Of a stretch of 64,000 nt of DNA, positions 43,922 to 52,784 are shown piece by piece. The DNA comes from Longimicrobiales bacterium (GTDB lineage: Bacteria; Gemmatimonadota; Gemmatimonadetes; Longimicrobiales; Gaopeijiaceae), in contig CATQHQ010000002.1 in NCBI GenBank assembly GCA_958296005.1, positions 248,001-312,000 of the forward strand, written 5' to 3'. The first letter of the stretch is position 1; each line of letters opens with the position of its first letter. A program made the position numbers and the translations under genes. The notes under the pieces were generated by a model. The model had not been told where the DNA came from and made no database searches. It was given only the letters and a program-made list of their open reading frames with translations.

Positions 43922-46900
43922 ACCGAGTCGTCGACTGGTCGCTCGCCAACAGGCCCATCGTCCTACTGGGGGCGCTGGTGCTGATCGTCGCTGGCGGCGT
44001 CACCCTGTCGCAGCACCCGGTGGACGCCATTCCCGACATGTCGGACGTGCAGGTCGTCGTCCTCACCGAATATCCGGGCCAGGCACCGCGGATCGTCGAG
44101 GACCAGATCACCTATCCCCTCGCCACCCAGCTGCTCGCCGTGCCCGGCGCCCGCGACGTGCGCGGCTACTCCTTCTTCGGACGCTCGCTGGCGTACGTCA
44201 TCTTCGAGGACGGCACCGACCTGTACTGGGCGCGAAGTCGGGTGCTGGAGTCGCTCAGCACGGCCGTGGCCAGCCTTCCGCCGGACGTCTCGCCGACGCT
44301 GGGTCCCGATGCGACCGGCGTGGGGTGGGCGTTCATGTACGGGCTCAAGTCGGACCGCCACGACTTGGGCGAGCTCCGCTCCCTTCAGGACTGGTTCCTC
44401 AAGTACGAGCTGGGCGCCGTGCCCGGGGTCGCGGAAGTGGCCAGCGTGGGCGGATTCGTGCGCCAGTACCAGATCACCATGGACCCGAACCGCCTGCGGG
44501 CGTACGGCGTCACGCCGCAGCAGATCGCCGAGGCCGTGCGCCGGAGCAACACCGACACCGGCGGGCGCCTGCTGGAGATCGCCGGCAAGGAGTTCATGAT
44601 TCGGGCGCGGGGCTACATCCGGTCGCAGGATGACATCGGCAAGATCGTGCTCGGGGTGAACTCCAACGGCACGCCGCTTCTGCTCGAACACGTCGCCCGC
44701 GTCGCGGTCGGCCCGGAGATCCGGCGGGGCGTGGCCGAGTGGGACGGGGAAGGGGAGGTCGTTGGCGGCATCGTCGTGGTGCGCGTAGGCGCCGACACCC
44801 GCGAGGTCGTGCAGGCGGTCAAGGCGCGCATCGAGGAAGTCAAGTCGCAGCTGCCCGAGGGAGTGGAGGTCGTGGTCGGCTACGACCGCACCGACTTGAT
44901 CGACGACGCCGTGGACAGCCTGCGCAACACGTTGCTTCAGCAGTTCCTGATCGTCGGCGTGGTGTGCTTGGTGTTCCTCCTTCACTTCGGCAGCGGACTG
45001 GTGGCTGTGGCGTCGCTCTCCGCAGGCTTCTTCGTCGCGTGCATCTTCACCGACTGGATCGGCGTGCAGCTCAACATCATGTCGCTGGGCGGCGTGGCCG
45101 TCGCGATCGGCACCATGGTGGACGCCGCCATCGTCATGGTCGAGAACGCCCACCGCCACCTGGCCCGCAAGAGGGATGGACAGCCTCACTGGCAGGTCAT
45201 CGGCAACGCCTGCCGGGAAGTAGGACCGGCGCTCTTCTCTTCGCTGCTGGTGATCACGGTGTCGTTCCTGCCCGTGTTCATGCTGGGCGAGCAGCAGGGC
45301 CGCCTCTTCAGACCGCTGGCGGTTACCAAGACCACGTCGATGGCGGCCGCGGCGCTGCTGTCGCTTACCCTCGTTCCCGTGCTCGTGGGCTACCTGGTGC
45401 GGGGCCGTATTCGGTCCGGGCACCCGAACCCGGCCCGCAACGTTCTGGCCCGTCTGTACATTCCGCTGCTCCGGCGCGCGTTCCGCAGTCCGGTGCTGGT
45501 GCTGGGCGCCATGGCGGCGATGCTGCTTGCGTCGGCAGTGGCGTACAAGCGCCTCGGCTCCGAGTTCATGCCGCCCCTCTGGGAGGGCGACCTGCTGTAC
45601 ATGCCCTCGACGATGCCCGGCATCTCCATCACCGAGGCGCGGGACTTGCTGCAGCGCACCGACCGGATCATCAAGACCTTCCCGGAGGTGGACCACGTCT
45701 TCGGGAAGGTAGGCCGCGCGGAGACGGCCACCGATCCGGCGCCGCTGTCGATGATCGAGACCACGATCCTGCTCAAGCCGAGGGACCAGTGGCGGGAGGG
45801 GATGACCCGCGAGCGCCTCGTGAGCGAGCTCGACCAAGCCGTGCAGGTGCCCGGCCTTACGAACGCTTGGACGATGCCGATCAAGACCCGCATCGACATG
45901 CTGTCCACGGGCATCAAGACGCCGGTCGGCGTGAAGATCGCGGGGCCGGACCTGGAGGTGCTCGAGCGGCTGGGCCGGGAAGTCGAGCGGGCGGTACGCG
46001 GTCTGCCGGGCACGTCGAGTGCCTACGCCGAACGGGTCATGGGCGGCAACTACCTGGACATCACGATCGACCGGGAAGCGATTGCGCGATACGGCTTGAC
46101 GGTGGAGGCCGTGCAGTGGACGATCGGCACGGCGATCGGCGGGATGCAGGTCACCACGACCGTGGAGGGACTGCAACGCTATCCCGTCAACCTTCGCTAC
46201 GAACGAGAGTTTCGGGACGACCTGCCGGCGCTGCAAAGCGTGCTCGTGCCGACCCCCACGGGCACGCAGGTTCCGCTGGGACAGCTGGCGACGATGGAGT
46301 TCGTCGTCGGCCCGCCGGTCATCAAGAGCGAGAACGCGCGCCCCAACGCCTGGGTGTACATCGACATCGCCACGTCGGACCTGGGGGGCTACGTGGAGGC
46401 GGCCCAGGAGGCCGTGGAGGCAAGCGTAGACGTCCCGCCCGGCTATTCCATCGCCTGGAGCGGCCAGTACGAGTCGATGCAGCGAGCCGAACGGCGCATG
46501 CGCCTCATCATCCCGTTGACGTTGGTCGTGATCTTCGGTGTGATCAGCCTCAACACCAAGTCCTTCGCCAAGACGGGCGCCATCCTTCTGGGCGTGCCCT
46601 TCGCCCTGAGCGGCTCGTTCCTGCTGCTGTCGTTCCTCGGCTACAACTTGAGCGTCGCGGTGTGGGTGGGGCTGATCGCCGTCGCCGGGTTGTACGCCGA
46701 GACCGCGATCGTGTTCATGCTGTACCTGGAGATCGCCTACGCCGACGCGGTGGCCGAAGGCGAGATGAACGACCGCTGGGACCTCGTGCAGGCGATCTAC
46801 AGCGGCGCCATCTCCCGCGTGCGCCCCATCGTCATGACCGTGGCCACCGATGTGATCGGCCTTGCGCCCATCATGATCAGCAACGGCACCGGCGTCGACA

Positions 46901-47058
46901 TGATGAAGCGCATCGCGACGCCCTTGTTCGGCGGCGTGGTCACCTCCGCCCTCGTCGTGCTGGTCGTCTTCCCGACCCTGTTCTTCCTGTACAAGAGCCG
47001 CGGCCTCCCGGGCGGCGTGGTCTTCAGGGACGTCGACCTGACGGACAGGGCGTCGTAG
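43918..47058 (+). CDS. CusA/CzcA-type heavy-metal RND efflux pump
   Basis: A 1046-residue inner-membrane RND exporter with 12 predicted helices and two large periplasmic loops. The proton-relay acidic residues appear in helix 4 (GTMVDAAIVMVENAHRH) and helix 10 (LYAETAIVFMLYLEIAY). TMPIKTRIDMLSTGIKTPVG and STMPGISITEA match the CusA-type copper(I)/silver(I) subgroup more than CzcA. It probably moves Cu(I) or Ag(I) from the periplasm across the envelope using the proton gradient. The start is TTG at 43918, overlapping the adaptor stop. Its 3' end overlaps the convergent methyltransferase gene by 35 bases. Confidence 0.92.
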   Translation: MNRVVDWSLANRPIVLLGALVLIVAGGVTLSQHPVDAIPDMSDVQVVVLTEYPGQAPRIVEDQITYPLATQLLAVPGARDVRGYSFFGRSLAYVIFEDGTDLYWARSRVLESLSTAVASLPPDVSPTLGPDATGVGWAFMYGLKSDRHDLGELRSLQDWFLKYELGAVPGVAEVASVGGFVRQYQITMDPNRLRAYGVTPQQIAEAVRRSNTDTGGRLLEIAGKEFMIRARGYIRSQDDIGKIVLGVNSNGTPLLLEHVARVAVGPEIRRGVAEWDGEGEVVGGIVVVRVGADTREVVQAVKARIEEVKSQLPEGVEVVVGYDRTDLIDDAVDSLRNTLLQQFLIVGVVCLVFLLHFGSGLVAVASLSAGFFVACIFTDWIGVQLNIMSLGGVAVAIGTMVDAAIVMVENAHRHLARKRDGQPHWQVIGNACREVGPALFSSLLVITVSFLPVFMLGEQQGRLFRPLAVTKTTSMAAAALLSLTLVPVLVGYLVRGRIRSGHPNPARNVLARLYIPLLRRAFRSPVLVLGAMAAMLLASAVAYKRLGSEFMPPLWEGDLLYMPSTMPGISITEARDLLQRTDRIIKTFPEVDHVFGKVGRAETATDPAPLSMIETTILLKPRDQWREGMTRERLVSELDQAVQVPGLTNAWTMPIKTRIDMLSTGIKTPVGVKIAGPDLEVLERLGREVERAVRGLPGTSSAYAERVMGGNYLDITIDREAIARYGLTVEAVQWTIGTAIGGMQVTTTVEGLQRYPVNLRYEREFRDDLPALQSVLVPTPTGTQVPLGQLATMEFVVGPPVIKSENARPNAWVYIDIATSDLGGYVEAAQEAVEASVDVPPGYSIAWSGQYESMQRAERRMRLIIPLTLVVIFGVISLNTKSFAKTGAILLGVPFALSGSFLLLSFLGYNLSVAVWVGLIAVAGLYAETAIVFMLYLEIAYADAVAEGEMNDRWDLVQAIYSGAISRVRPIVMTVATDVIGLAPIMISNGTGVDMMKRIATPLFGGVVTSALVVLVVFPTLFFLYKSRGLPGGVVFRDVDLTDRAS

Positions 47059-47746
47059 GAGGCTTCCGTCCCACGACTACGGCGAGCGGCCCTTCCTGCC
47101 AAGGGCACACGGCGTCGAACCCAGCCGCTGCGACGGCGGCCAGCTCCTCGCTCAGGGGATGGTACGTGTCCTCCTCCGCCCAGTCGGCGAAGTTCTGGGA
47201 GGCGCGCTCCCGGCTGATCCCGTGGTCGACCATGTGCGCCGCCCAGACCTCGTAGGTCGCGGCGCGCCCGGCCGGGTCGGCGGGCAGCACCGTGTCGGCG
47301 TTGACGAAGACGCCGCCGGGGCGAACGGCGCCGAAGATGCTCGCGTAGAGGCGGCGCTTCTCCTCCATCTCGGGGATGTGGTGCAGGGCCAGGGACGACA
47401 CCACCGCGTCGCAGGGCGGCAGGGCTTCGTGGTAGGACTGCCGTAGGAACGAGACGCGGTCCGCGAAAGGGGCCAAGCGGATTTGGGCCTGTCGGATCAT
47501 CTCGAGGTCGATGTCGAGCGACGTCACCGCCACGCCCGGAGCGTCGTCGGCGATCGCACGCTCCAGAATCGCCTCCGAGAGAGCCCCGGTACCCGCGCCC
47601 AAGTCGAGCACCCGCCGAGGACGGCTGGCCGCAACCTCCTCTGCCACAACCCGCAGCATCGTCTCGTAGCCGGGGATGAAGCGGCGGATCGTCTCGTCGT
47701 AGGCGTCGATCTCGATACCGAGATGGTGGCGCACGGAGTGGGACAT
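47024..47746 (-). CDS. Class I SAM-dependent methyltransferase
   Basis: A 240-residue methyltransferase with SAM motif I VLDLGAGTGALSEAIL (about residues 46-61), the acidic residue ending strand 2 (TSLDIDLEMIRQA), and motif 4-like CDAVVSSLALHHIPE. Similar small-molecule methyltransferases act on many substrates, and nothing in the context fixes the target. The ATG at 47746 is the natural start, since upstream in-frame sequence is the antisense shadow of the exonuclease gene. The 3' end overlaps cusA by 35 bases in convergent orientation. The divergent gap before the exonuclease is 93 bases. Confidence 0.85.
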   Translation of the reverse strand: MSHSVRHHLGIEIDAYDETIRRFIPGYETMLRVVAEEVAASRPRRVLDLGAGTGALSEAILERAIADDAPGVAVTSLDIDLEMIRQAQIRLAPFADRVSFLRQSYHEALPPCDAVVSSLALHHIPEMEEKRRLYASIFGAVRPGGVFVNADTVLPADPAGRAATYEVWAAHMVDHGISRERASQNFADWAEEDTYHPLSEELAAVAAAGFDAVCPWQEGPLAVVVGRKPPTTPCPSGRRP

Positions 47747-47839
47747 GCCAGCAAAGTGGACCGGATGCGCGCCGCCGGCTACCTTCGTCGCCGCAAGGTC
47801 AACGTCAAATCGCCCTACTGCAGGATCGCGAGGTGCTCG

Positions 47840-48664
47840 GTGAAGCTTCCATTCGAGCTCGACCGGCCCATCGTCTTCTTCGACCTGGAGACCACGGGAC
47901 TCAGCGTGGTTAGCGACCGGATCGTCGAGATGGCGGCGGTCAAGGTCACCCCCGAGGGCAGCCAGGACGAGCGGGTGCGCCGGTTCAACCCCGAGATGCC
48001 GATCCCGCCCGAGGCGACGAAGGTCCACAAGATCACCGACGAGGACGTGGCCGACGAGCCGCCGTTCCGCAGCCGCGCCAAGTCCCTGGCCAAGTTCTTG
48101 GGGACGTGCGACTTGGCCGGGTTCAACATCCGGCGCTACGACCTGCCCCTGCTCATGGCCGAGTTCCGCCGGGCGGGCGTGCCGTTCGAAGTGGGGGACC
48201 GGCGTCTCGTGGACGTGCAGATAATCTTCCACCGCGAGGAACGCCGCGACCTGACGGCGGCGGCCAAGTTCTACCTGGGGAGCGAGCACAAGGACGCGCA
48301 CATGGCGCTGGGCGACATCCGCACCACGGTGGCCGTCTTGACTGCCCAGCTGGAGAAGTACGAAGGCCTGCCCCGCGACATCAACAAGCTGCACGGCTAC
48401 TGCGACGAGTACGCACCCTTCGAGTCCGAGTTCGACCGTTGGTTCTCGAAGGCCGCCAACGGGGCGCTCGTCTTCCGCCGGGGCAAGCACCGGGGCACGC
48501 CGCTCGACGAGGTGGCCCGGATCACGCCGGACTACTTGGCGTGGATGATCGGCCTCGAAGACATCGACACCGAGGTCCTCGGCGCCGTGAAGGCTGCCTG
48601 GGGCCGTCACGATCCCAATCAGACCGCGCTCGAACTGCCGAAGGAACCGGAACCGACTCCATGA
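47840..48664 (+). CDS. DEDDh 3'-5' exonuclease, ExoX-like
   Basis: A 274-residue exonuclease of the DnaQ-like superfamily. Catalytic residues are seen in FFDLETTGL (motif I, D and E), NIRRYDLPLL (motif II D), and HMALGDIRTT (motif III H and D). The C-terminal half carries an ExoX-type extension, GKHRGTPLDEVARITPDYLAWM, known from exodeoxyribonuclease X relatives. It probably trims single- or double-stranded DNA in repair. GTG at 47840 starts the protein; earlier in-frame codons overlap the divergent methyltransferase gene's 5' region. The stop overlaps the next gene (ATGA). Confidence 0.9.
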   Translation: MKLPFELDRPIVFFDLETTGLSVVSDRIVEMAAVKVTPEGSQDERVRRFNPEMPIPPEATKVHKITDEDVADEPPFRSRAKSLAKFLGTCDLAGFNIRRYDLPLLMAEFRRAGVPFEVGDRRLVDVQIIFHREERRDLTAAAKFYLGSEHKDAHMALGDIRTTVAVLTAQLEKYEGLPRDINKLHGYCDEYAPFESEFDRWFSKAANGALVFRRGKHRGTPLDEVARITPDYLAWMIGLEDIDTEVLGAVKAAWGRHDPNQTALELPKEPEPTP

Positions 48665-51618
48665 CCTCTCCGCGTCGCACCCCCGCCCGCGCATCCGCCT
48701 TCTCCTGGGCCCTCCGCCTCGCCCCGGCCCTCTGCCTCCCGGCGCCCCTTTTCCACGCCCAGCCGGCCGCCGCAGCGCCCGTTGCGCTCCAGCGTGCCGT
48801 CGCCGAGGCCGACTTGGCCGCCTTCGAGCCCCGCCACATCGGCCCCGCGGTCGCCGGGGGCCGCATCCACGACGTGGAGGCCCTGCCGAACGACCCGTCC
48901 ACGATCTATGTGGCGACGGCGTCGGGCGGCTTGTGGAAGAGCACGAACCGAGGCGTCACCTGGACGAACCTGTGGGAACACATGCCGGTGAGCACCTTCG
49001 GCGACGTGGCGGTCGCGCCGTCCGACCCGCAGATCGTCTACGCAGGCACCGGCGAACAGCAGAACCGGCAGAGCACATCGTGGGGCGCCGGCGTCTACCG
49101 CTCCGACGACGGAGGCGCCTCGTGGACCCATCTGGGACTCGAGGACACCCGCCACATCGGCCGCGTCCTAGTCCATCCGAGCGACCCGAACGTCGTCTAC
49201 GTGGCGGCGCTGGGGAACCTGTGGCGCTCGTCCCCTGACCGAGGCGTGTACCGCTCCCGAGACGGCGGTCGCAGCTGGGCCAAGGTCCTCTACGTGGACG
49301 AGCGCACGGGCGCCGTGGACTTGGTTATCGACCCGAGCGACCCAAGCGTCCTCTACGCCGCCACCTATCAGCGACAGCGCCGGACGTGGGGCTTCAACGG
49401 CGGCGGGCCGGGAAGCGGCATCCACAAGACCACCGACGGCGGCGACAGCTGGCGCGAGCTCGTCGACGGCCTGCCGCAGGGGGACAAGGGACGGATCGGC
49501 ATCGCGGTCGCCCGCACCAACCCGCAGGTCCTCAACGCCCTGGTGCAGCACGCCACCGAGTCCGGCGGCTACCGGAGCGAGGACGGCGGCGAGAGCTGGC
49601 AGAAGGTAAGCGACCAGAACATCCGCCCGATGTACTACTCGCACGTCTTCATCGACCCGACCGACGAGAACCGCGTCTACACCCTTGCGACGTCGTCCCA
49701 CAAGTCCGAGGACGGAGGCCGAACCTTCCAGGAGATCGCCTCCCGGCCCACCTACGACGTGGGCGTCCACGCCGACCACCACACGATGTGGATCGATCCC
49801 GGCGACCCCAGGCACTTCTACCTGGCGGGCGACGCCGGGCTCCACGAGACCTACGACGGCGGCGACACCTTCCGGCGGATCAACAACCTGCCGATCGCCC
49901 AGTTCTACGGGATCGACGTAGACGATCGGGACCCGTACTGGGTCTACGGCGGGATGCAGGACAACCACTCGTGGATGGGGCCGTCGGCGACCCGCTCATG
50001 GGAGGGGATCGTGGACGACGATTGGCGGCAGACGGGCTTCGGCGACGGGATGTACCAGCAGGCCTCGCCCGACGGGCGAACGATCTACATCAACACCCAG
50101 AACGGCGGCTGGACCCGCTTCGACAACGTGACGGGCGACATGATGAGCCTGCGCCTCGCCGCTCCCGAGGGCGAGGAGCCCTACCGCTGGGACTGGGTGT
50201 CGCCCAGCCTGCTGTCCCGCCACGACCCCAACGTGGTCTACGTGGGCGGCAACCGGCTCTTCATCTCCCGGGACCGTGGGAGCAGCTTCACGCGCACCGA
50301 GGACCTGAGCCGGGGCCAGGACCGGGACGAGATGGAGATCATGGGCGTCAAGGGCCGGGAGATCGGCTTGTCGCGGAACGACGGCACCTCGTCCTACGGC
50401 GAGATCGTCACCCTGTCGGAATCGCCCCTGGACCCGGACGTGCTGTGGGTGGGCACCGACGACGGCAACGTGCAGCTCTCCCGCGACGGTGGGCGGAGCT
50501 GGGCCGAGCTTTCGAGCGGTGCGGACGGAGTGCCCGAAGGCACCTACGTGAGCCGGGTGGCAGCCTCGGCCGCGGACCCGGGCACGGCCCACATCGCCTT
50601 CGACGCCCACCGGGACGGCGACTTCGCCCCGTACCTCTACCGGGTGGAGGAGTTCGGCGCCCGCTGGACGCCCCTCCACGGCGGGCTCCCCAGCGGCTCG
50701 ATCAACGTGGTGGCGGAGCACCCGGACAACCCCGACGTGCTCTTCGTGGGCACCGAGCACCACGTCTTCGCCAGCACCGACCGGGGGGCGTCGTGGGCCA
50801 AGTTCCCCGGGTTGCCCACCACCGCCTACGACGACTTGGTGATCCACCCTCGCGAGAAGGACTTGGTGCTGGGGACCCACGGCCGCTCGATCATCGTCGT
50901 GGACGATGTGGGACCACTGGCCGAATACGCGGCCCTCGACGCCGAGCACGCCACCCTCTTCGGCCCCCGCCGGGGCACGATCCGAAACTACTGGAAGGAC
51001 ACGTCGTACCGGGCGCAAGCTGTGTTCATGGGACAGAACCCGGCCGACGGGACGCTGGTCACCTACTGGCTCGGGCCGGCCGGGGAGCAGGGCGCCGCGA
51101 GCGGAACCGCCCGCCTCGCGATCCGCAACGCCGCCGGAGAGACGGTTCGCGTCCTGGAGGTGCCCGGCGGTCCGGGGTTCCACCGCGTGAACTGGGACCT
51201 GCGCCACGGACTCCCCGGCGCCTCGGAGGAGTGGCGCGCACACGATCCGTCGGAGGTGCCCCGCCCGCTCGAAAACCGCGGACCGATCGTCTCGCCCGGC
51301 GTGTACACGGCCGAGCTGTCGGTTGGCAATGCCGTCCGCGCCCGCAAGCTGCACGTGCGGGGCGACCCGGACCTTCCGCTCACCGTGGCCGACTACCAGC
51401 AACGCGAAGCCTTCCTCCTCGAGCTTCTCGACCTCGCCGCCCAGCTGGAGGGCGAGCCGGGACCCGCGGCTCGGTACCGCGGCCAGCTCCGGCAGCTCTA
51501 CGGCGCCATCAACGGCGGCGGCGTCCGCCAGGGCACGCTCCACCCCCCGACCGCCACCCAGCGCGAGCAGCTGGAGGGGATCAAGCGCGCGCTCCGCGAA
51601 CGGGGACTCGTCACGTGA
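48661..51618 (+). CDS. Exported BNR/VPS10-type repeat protein (glycosyl hydrolase-like)
   Basis: A 985-residue secreted protein with a signal peptide and repeated BNR/Asp-box motifs of the SxDGGxSW form (SDDGGASW, SRDGGRSW, TTDGGDSW, SEDGGESW, SRDGGRSW), forming sialidase- or VPS10-like beta-propellers up to about residue 745. A C-terminal beta-sandwich follows (GFHRVNWDLRHGLPG). Such proteins are often called glycosyl hydrolases, but catalytic residues are not confirmed, and sortilin-like binding is equally possible. The start ATG overlaps the exonuclease stop and its stop overlaps the next membrane protein gene (GTGA). The family is abundant in Gemmatimonadota. Confidence 0.87.
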   Translation: MTSPRRTPARASAFSWALRLAPALCLPAPLFHAQPAAAAPVALQRAVAEADLAAFEPRHIGPAVAGGRIHDVEALPNDPSTIYVATASGGLWKSTNRGVTWTNLWEHMPVSTFGDVAVAPSDPQIVYAGTGEQQNRQSTSWGAGVYRSDDGGASWTHLGLEDTRHIGRVLVHPSDPNVVYVAALGNLWRSSPDRGVYRSRDGGRSWAKVLYVDERTGAVDLVIDPSDPSVLYAATYQRQRRTWGFNGGGPGSGIHKTTDGGDSWRELVDGLPQGDKGRIGIAVARTNPQVLNALVQHATESGGYRSEDGGESWQKVSDQNIRPMYYSHVFIDPTDENRVYTLATSSHKSEDGGRTFQEIASRPTYDVGVHADHHTMWIDPGDPRHFYLAGDAGLHETYDGGDTFRRINNLPIAQFYGIDVDDRDPYWVYGGMQDNHSWMGPSATRSWEGIVDDDWRQTGFGDGMYQQASPDGRTIYINTQNGGWTRFDNVTGDMMSLRLAAPEGEEPYRWDWVSPSLLSRHDPNVVYVGGNRLFISRDRGSSFTRTEDLSRGQDRDEMEIMGVKGREIGLSRNDGTSSYGEIVTLSESPLDPDVLWVGTDDGNVQLSRDGGRSWAELSSGADGVPEGTYVSRVAASAADPGTAHIAFDAHRDGDFAPYLYRVEEFGARWTPLHGGLPSGSINVVAEHPDNPDVLFVGTEHHVFASTDRGASWAKFPGLPTTAYDDLVIHPREKDLVLGTHGRSIIVVDDVGPLAEYAALDAEHATLFGPRRGTIRNYWKDTSYRAQAVFMGQNPADGTLVTYWLGPAGEQGAASGTARLAIRNAAGETVRVLEVPGGPGFHRVNWDLRHGLPGASEEWRAHDPSEVPRPLENRGPIVSPGVYTAELSVGNAVRARKLHVRGDPDLPLTVADYQQREAFLLELLDLAAQLEGEPGPAARYRGQLRQLYGAINGGGVRQGTLHPPTATQREQLEGIKRALRERGLVT

Positions 51619-52085
51619 GGGGAGCCTGCGTCGTCGCCCTCCGCTTCACGGCTCTGGTCGTCCTGCTCAACGCGGCCCGATACCTGATCGCCGGGATGGC
51701 CGGGCAGTACCTGACGTTCCCGGGCGTCATGGGCGCGATGGAGTCGTCCCCGGAGTACTTTAGCGACTTCTCCGGACGGTGGGACATGACAACGTCCTAC
51801 TTGTACAACTTCGTCATGTGGGCCGTGGCCGCTTGGCTGTTTCACCTGCTGAGGCCGGTTCTCCGAGGCGGCGACTTGGCGGCCAGTCTCAAGTCCTTCG
51901 GAGTCGCGTGGCTGATGTTCGCGGCCGTCAGCGCGATCTACATGAACCACTACAGCCACTCGAAGAGCTTCTACGCGTGGAACTTGCTCGACTCGGTGCT
52001 GGCGTTCGGCGTCGTGGCCGTGGCCAACGGGTTGCTGTACCGCACGCTGATGGGAGCCCGGCGCCGAACGCCCGCGGGTGCCTAG
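51615..52085 (+). CDS. Four-helix membrane protein of unknown function
   Basis: A 156-residue integral membrane protein with about four hydrophobic segments (near residues 5-25, 54-74, 86-108 and 120-142). I do not recognise a family. MNHYSHSKSFYAWNLLD in the third loop is rich in His and aromatic residues. The start is GTG at 51615, overlapping the BNR-protein stop (GTGA), so it is the last gene of the exonuclease-BNR-membrane operon. Its stop overlaps the convergent barrel gene by four bases. Confidence 0.75.
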   Translation: MRGACVVALRFTALVVLLNAARYLIAGMAGQYLTFPGVMGAMESSPEYFSDFSGRWDMTTSYLYNFVMWAVAAWLFHLLRPVLRGGDLAASLKSFGVAWLMFAAVSAIYMNHYSHSKSFYAWNLLDSVLAFGVVAVANGLLYRTLMGARRRTPAGA

Positions 52086-52729
52086 CTGGACCGCAGCGGA
52101 ACGCCGAACACGAACTCGAAGGAATCGTCCGCGTTGCGCAAGTATCTTCGGTCCCGGCGGTAGCGTCCTTCCAGCTGCAGCCTTATCCGCCCCATCAAAA
52201 GCGTAAAGCCACCTCCAGCCCCCCAGGTGCTCGACGAGTTCTGGGCGTACGTCCTGGTGGCCGGATCGTACGCTTGGCTCCGGTCCACAGGGGTGGCCCG
52301 ACCGAAGAAGCCGAACACGTACGGTCGAACCCACGTGCGGACGACGATTCCTCCCTCGGCCGTGGCCATGTAGCTCATCTTCAAGTCGGCCATGCCTGAA
52401 CAGGAGGGCGTGCAGATGCGCTGTTCGTTGACGGCGAGGGCGGTAGCCCTGGCCCCGACGAACACTCCGATCTGCCCGTCGGGAGCGGCGAGCGTCAGCA
52501 GCTCCACGGCGACCCGGAAGCCCGCCGTCGCCGACACGGCCCCTAGGACCTCCGCCGGCGTGGTCGACACGCCCATGTGAGGAAAGATGGTGAGCGTAAT
52601 CGGCGACTCCGGTTGTTGCCCGGCCTGCTGCGCTCCAAGCTCGCCGGAGCGGGCAACCCATAGCCCGGCTGCCACGAGGAACAGGACCGACGCCGAACGC
52701 GTTCTGCGGGATGCGTGCATTGGCTTCAC
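52082..52729 (-). CDS. Predicted outer-membrane beta-barrel protein
   Basis: A 215-residue exported protein with a signal peptide ending near residue 34 (GELGAQQ). The mature part alternates hydrophobic and polar residues, with strands such as GIVVRTWVRPYVFGFFGRA and GRIRLQLEGRYRRD and a final strand FEFVFGVPL, consistent with an eight- to ten-stranded outer-membrane barrel. Function unknown. A Cys pair (RICTPSCSG) lies in one predicted loop. It is 55 bases downstream of the larger barrel gene on the same strand and may be co-transcribed. Confidence 0.7.
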   Translation of the reverse strand: MKPMHASRRTRSASVLFLVAAGLWVARSGELGAQQAGQQPESPITLTIFPHMGVSTTPAEVLGAVSATAGFRVAVELLTLAAPDGQIGVFVGARATALAVNEQRICTPSCSGMADLKMSYMATAEGGIVVRTWVRPYVFGFFGRATPVDRSQAYDPATRTYAQNSSSTWGAGGGFTLLMGRIRLQLEGRYRRDRRYLRNADDSFEFVFGVPLRSS

Positions 52730-52784
52730 TGTGTGAACCTCCTGGAAGTTGACTCGGCTGGCGTCGCCTCGACCGCCGCTGGAG

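Noticed and set aside
43963..46236. Long minus-strand frame opposite cusA
   Set aside because: Shadow of the RND pump; His/Arg/Asp-rich with no recognisable fold.
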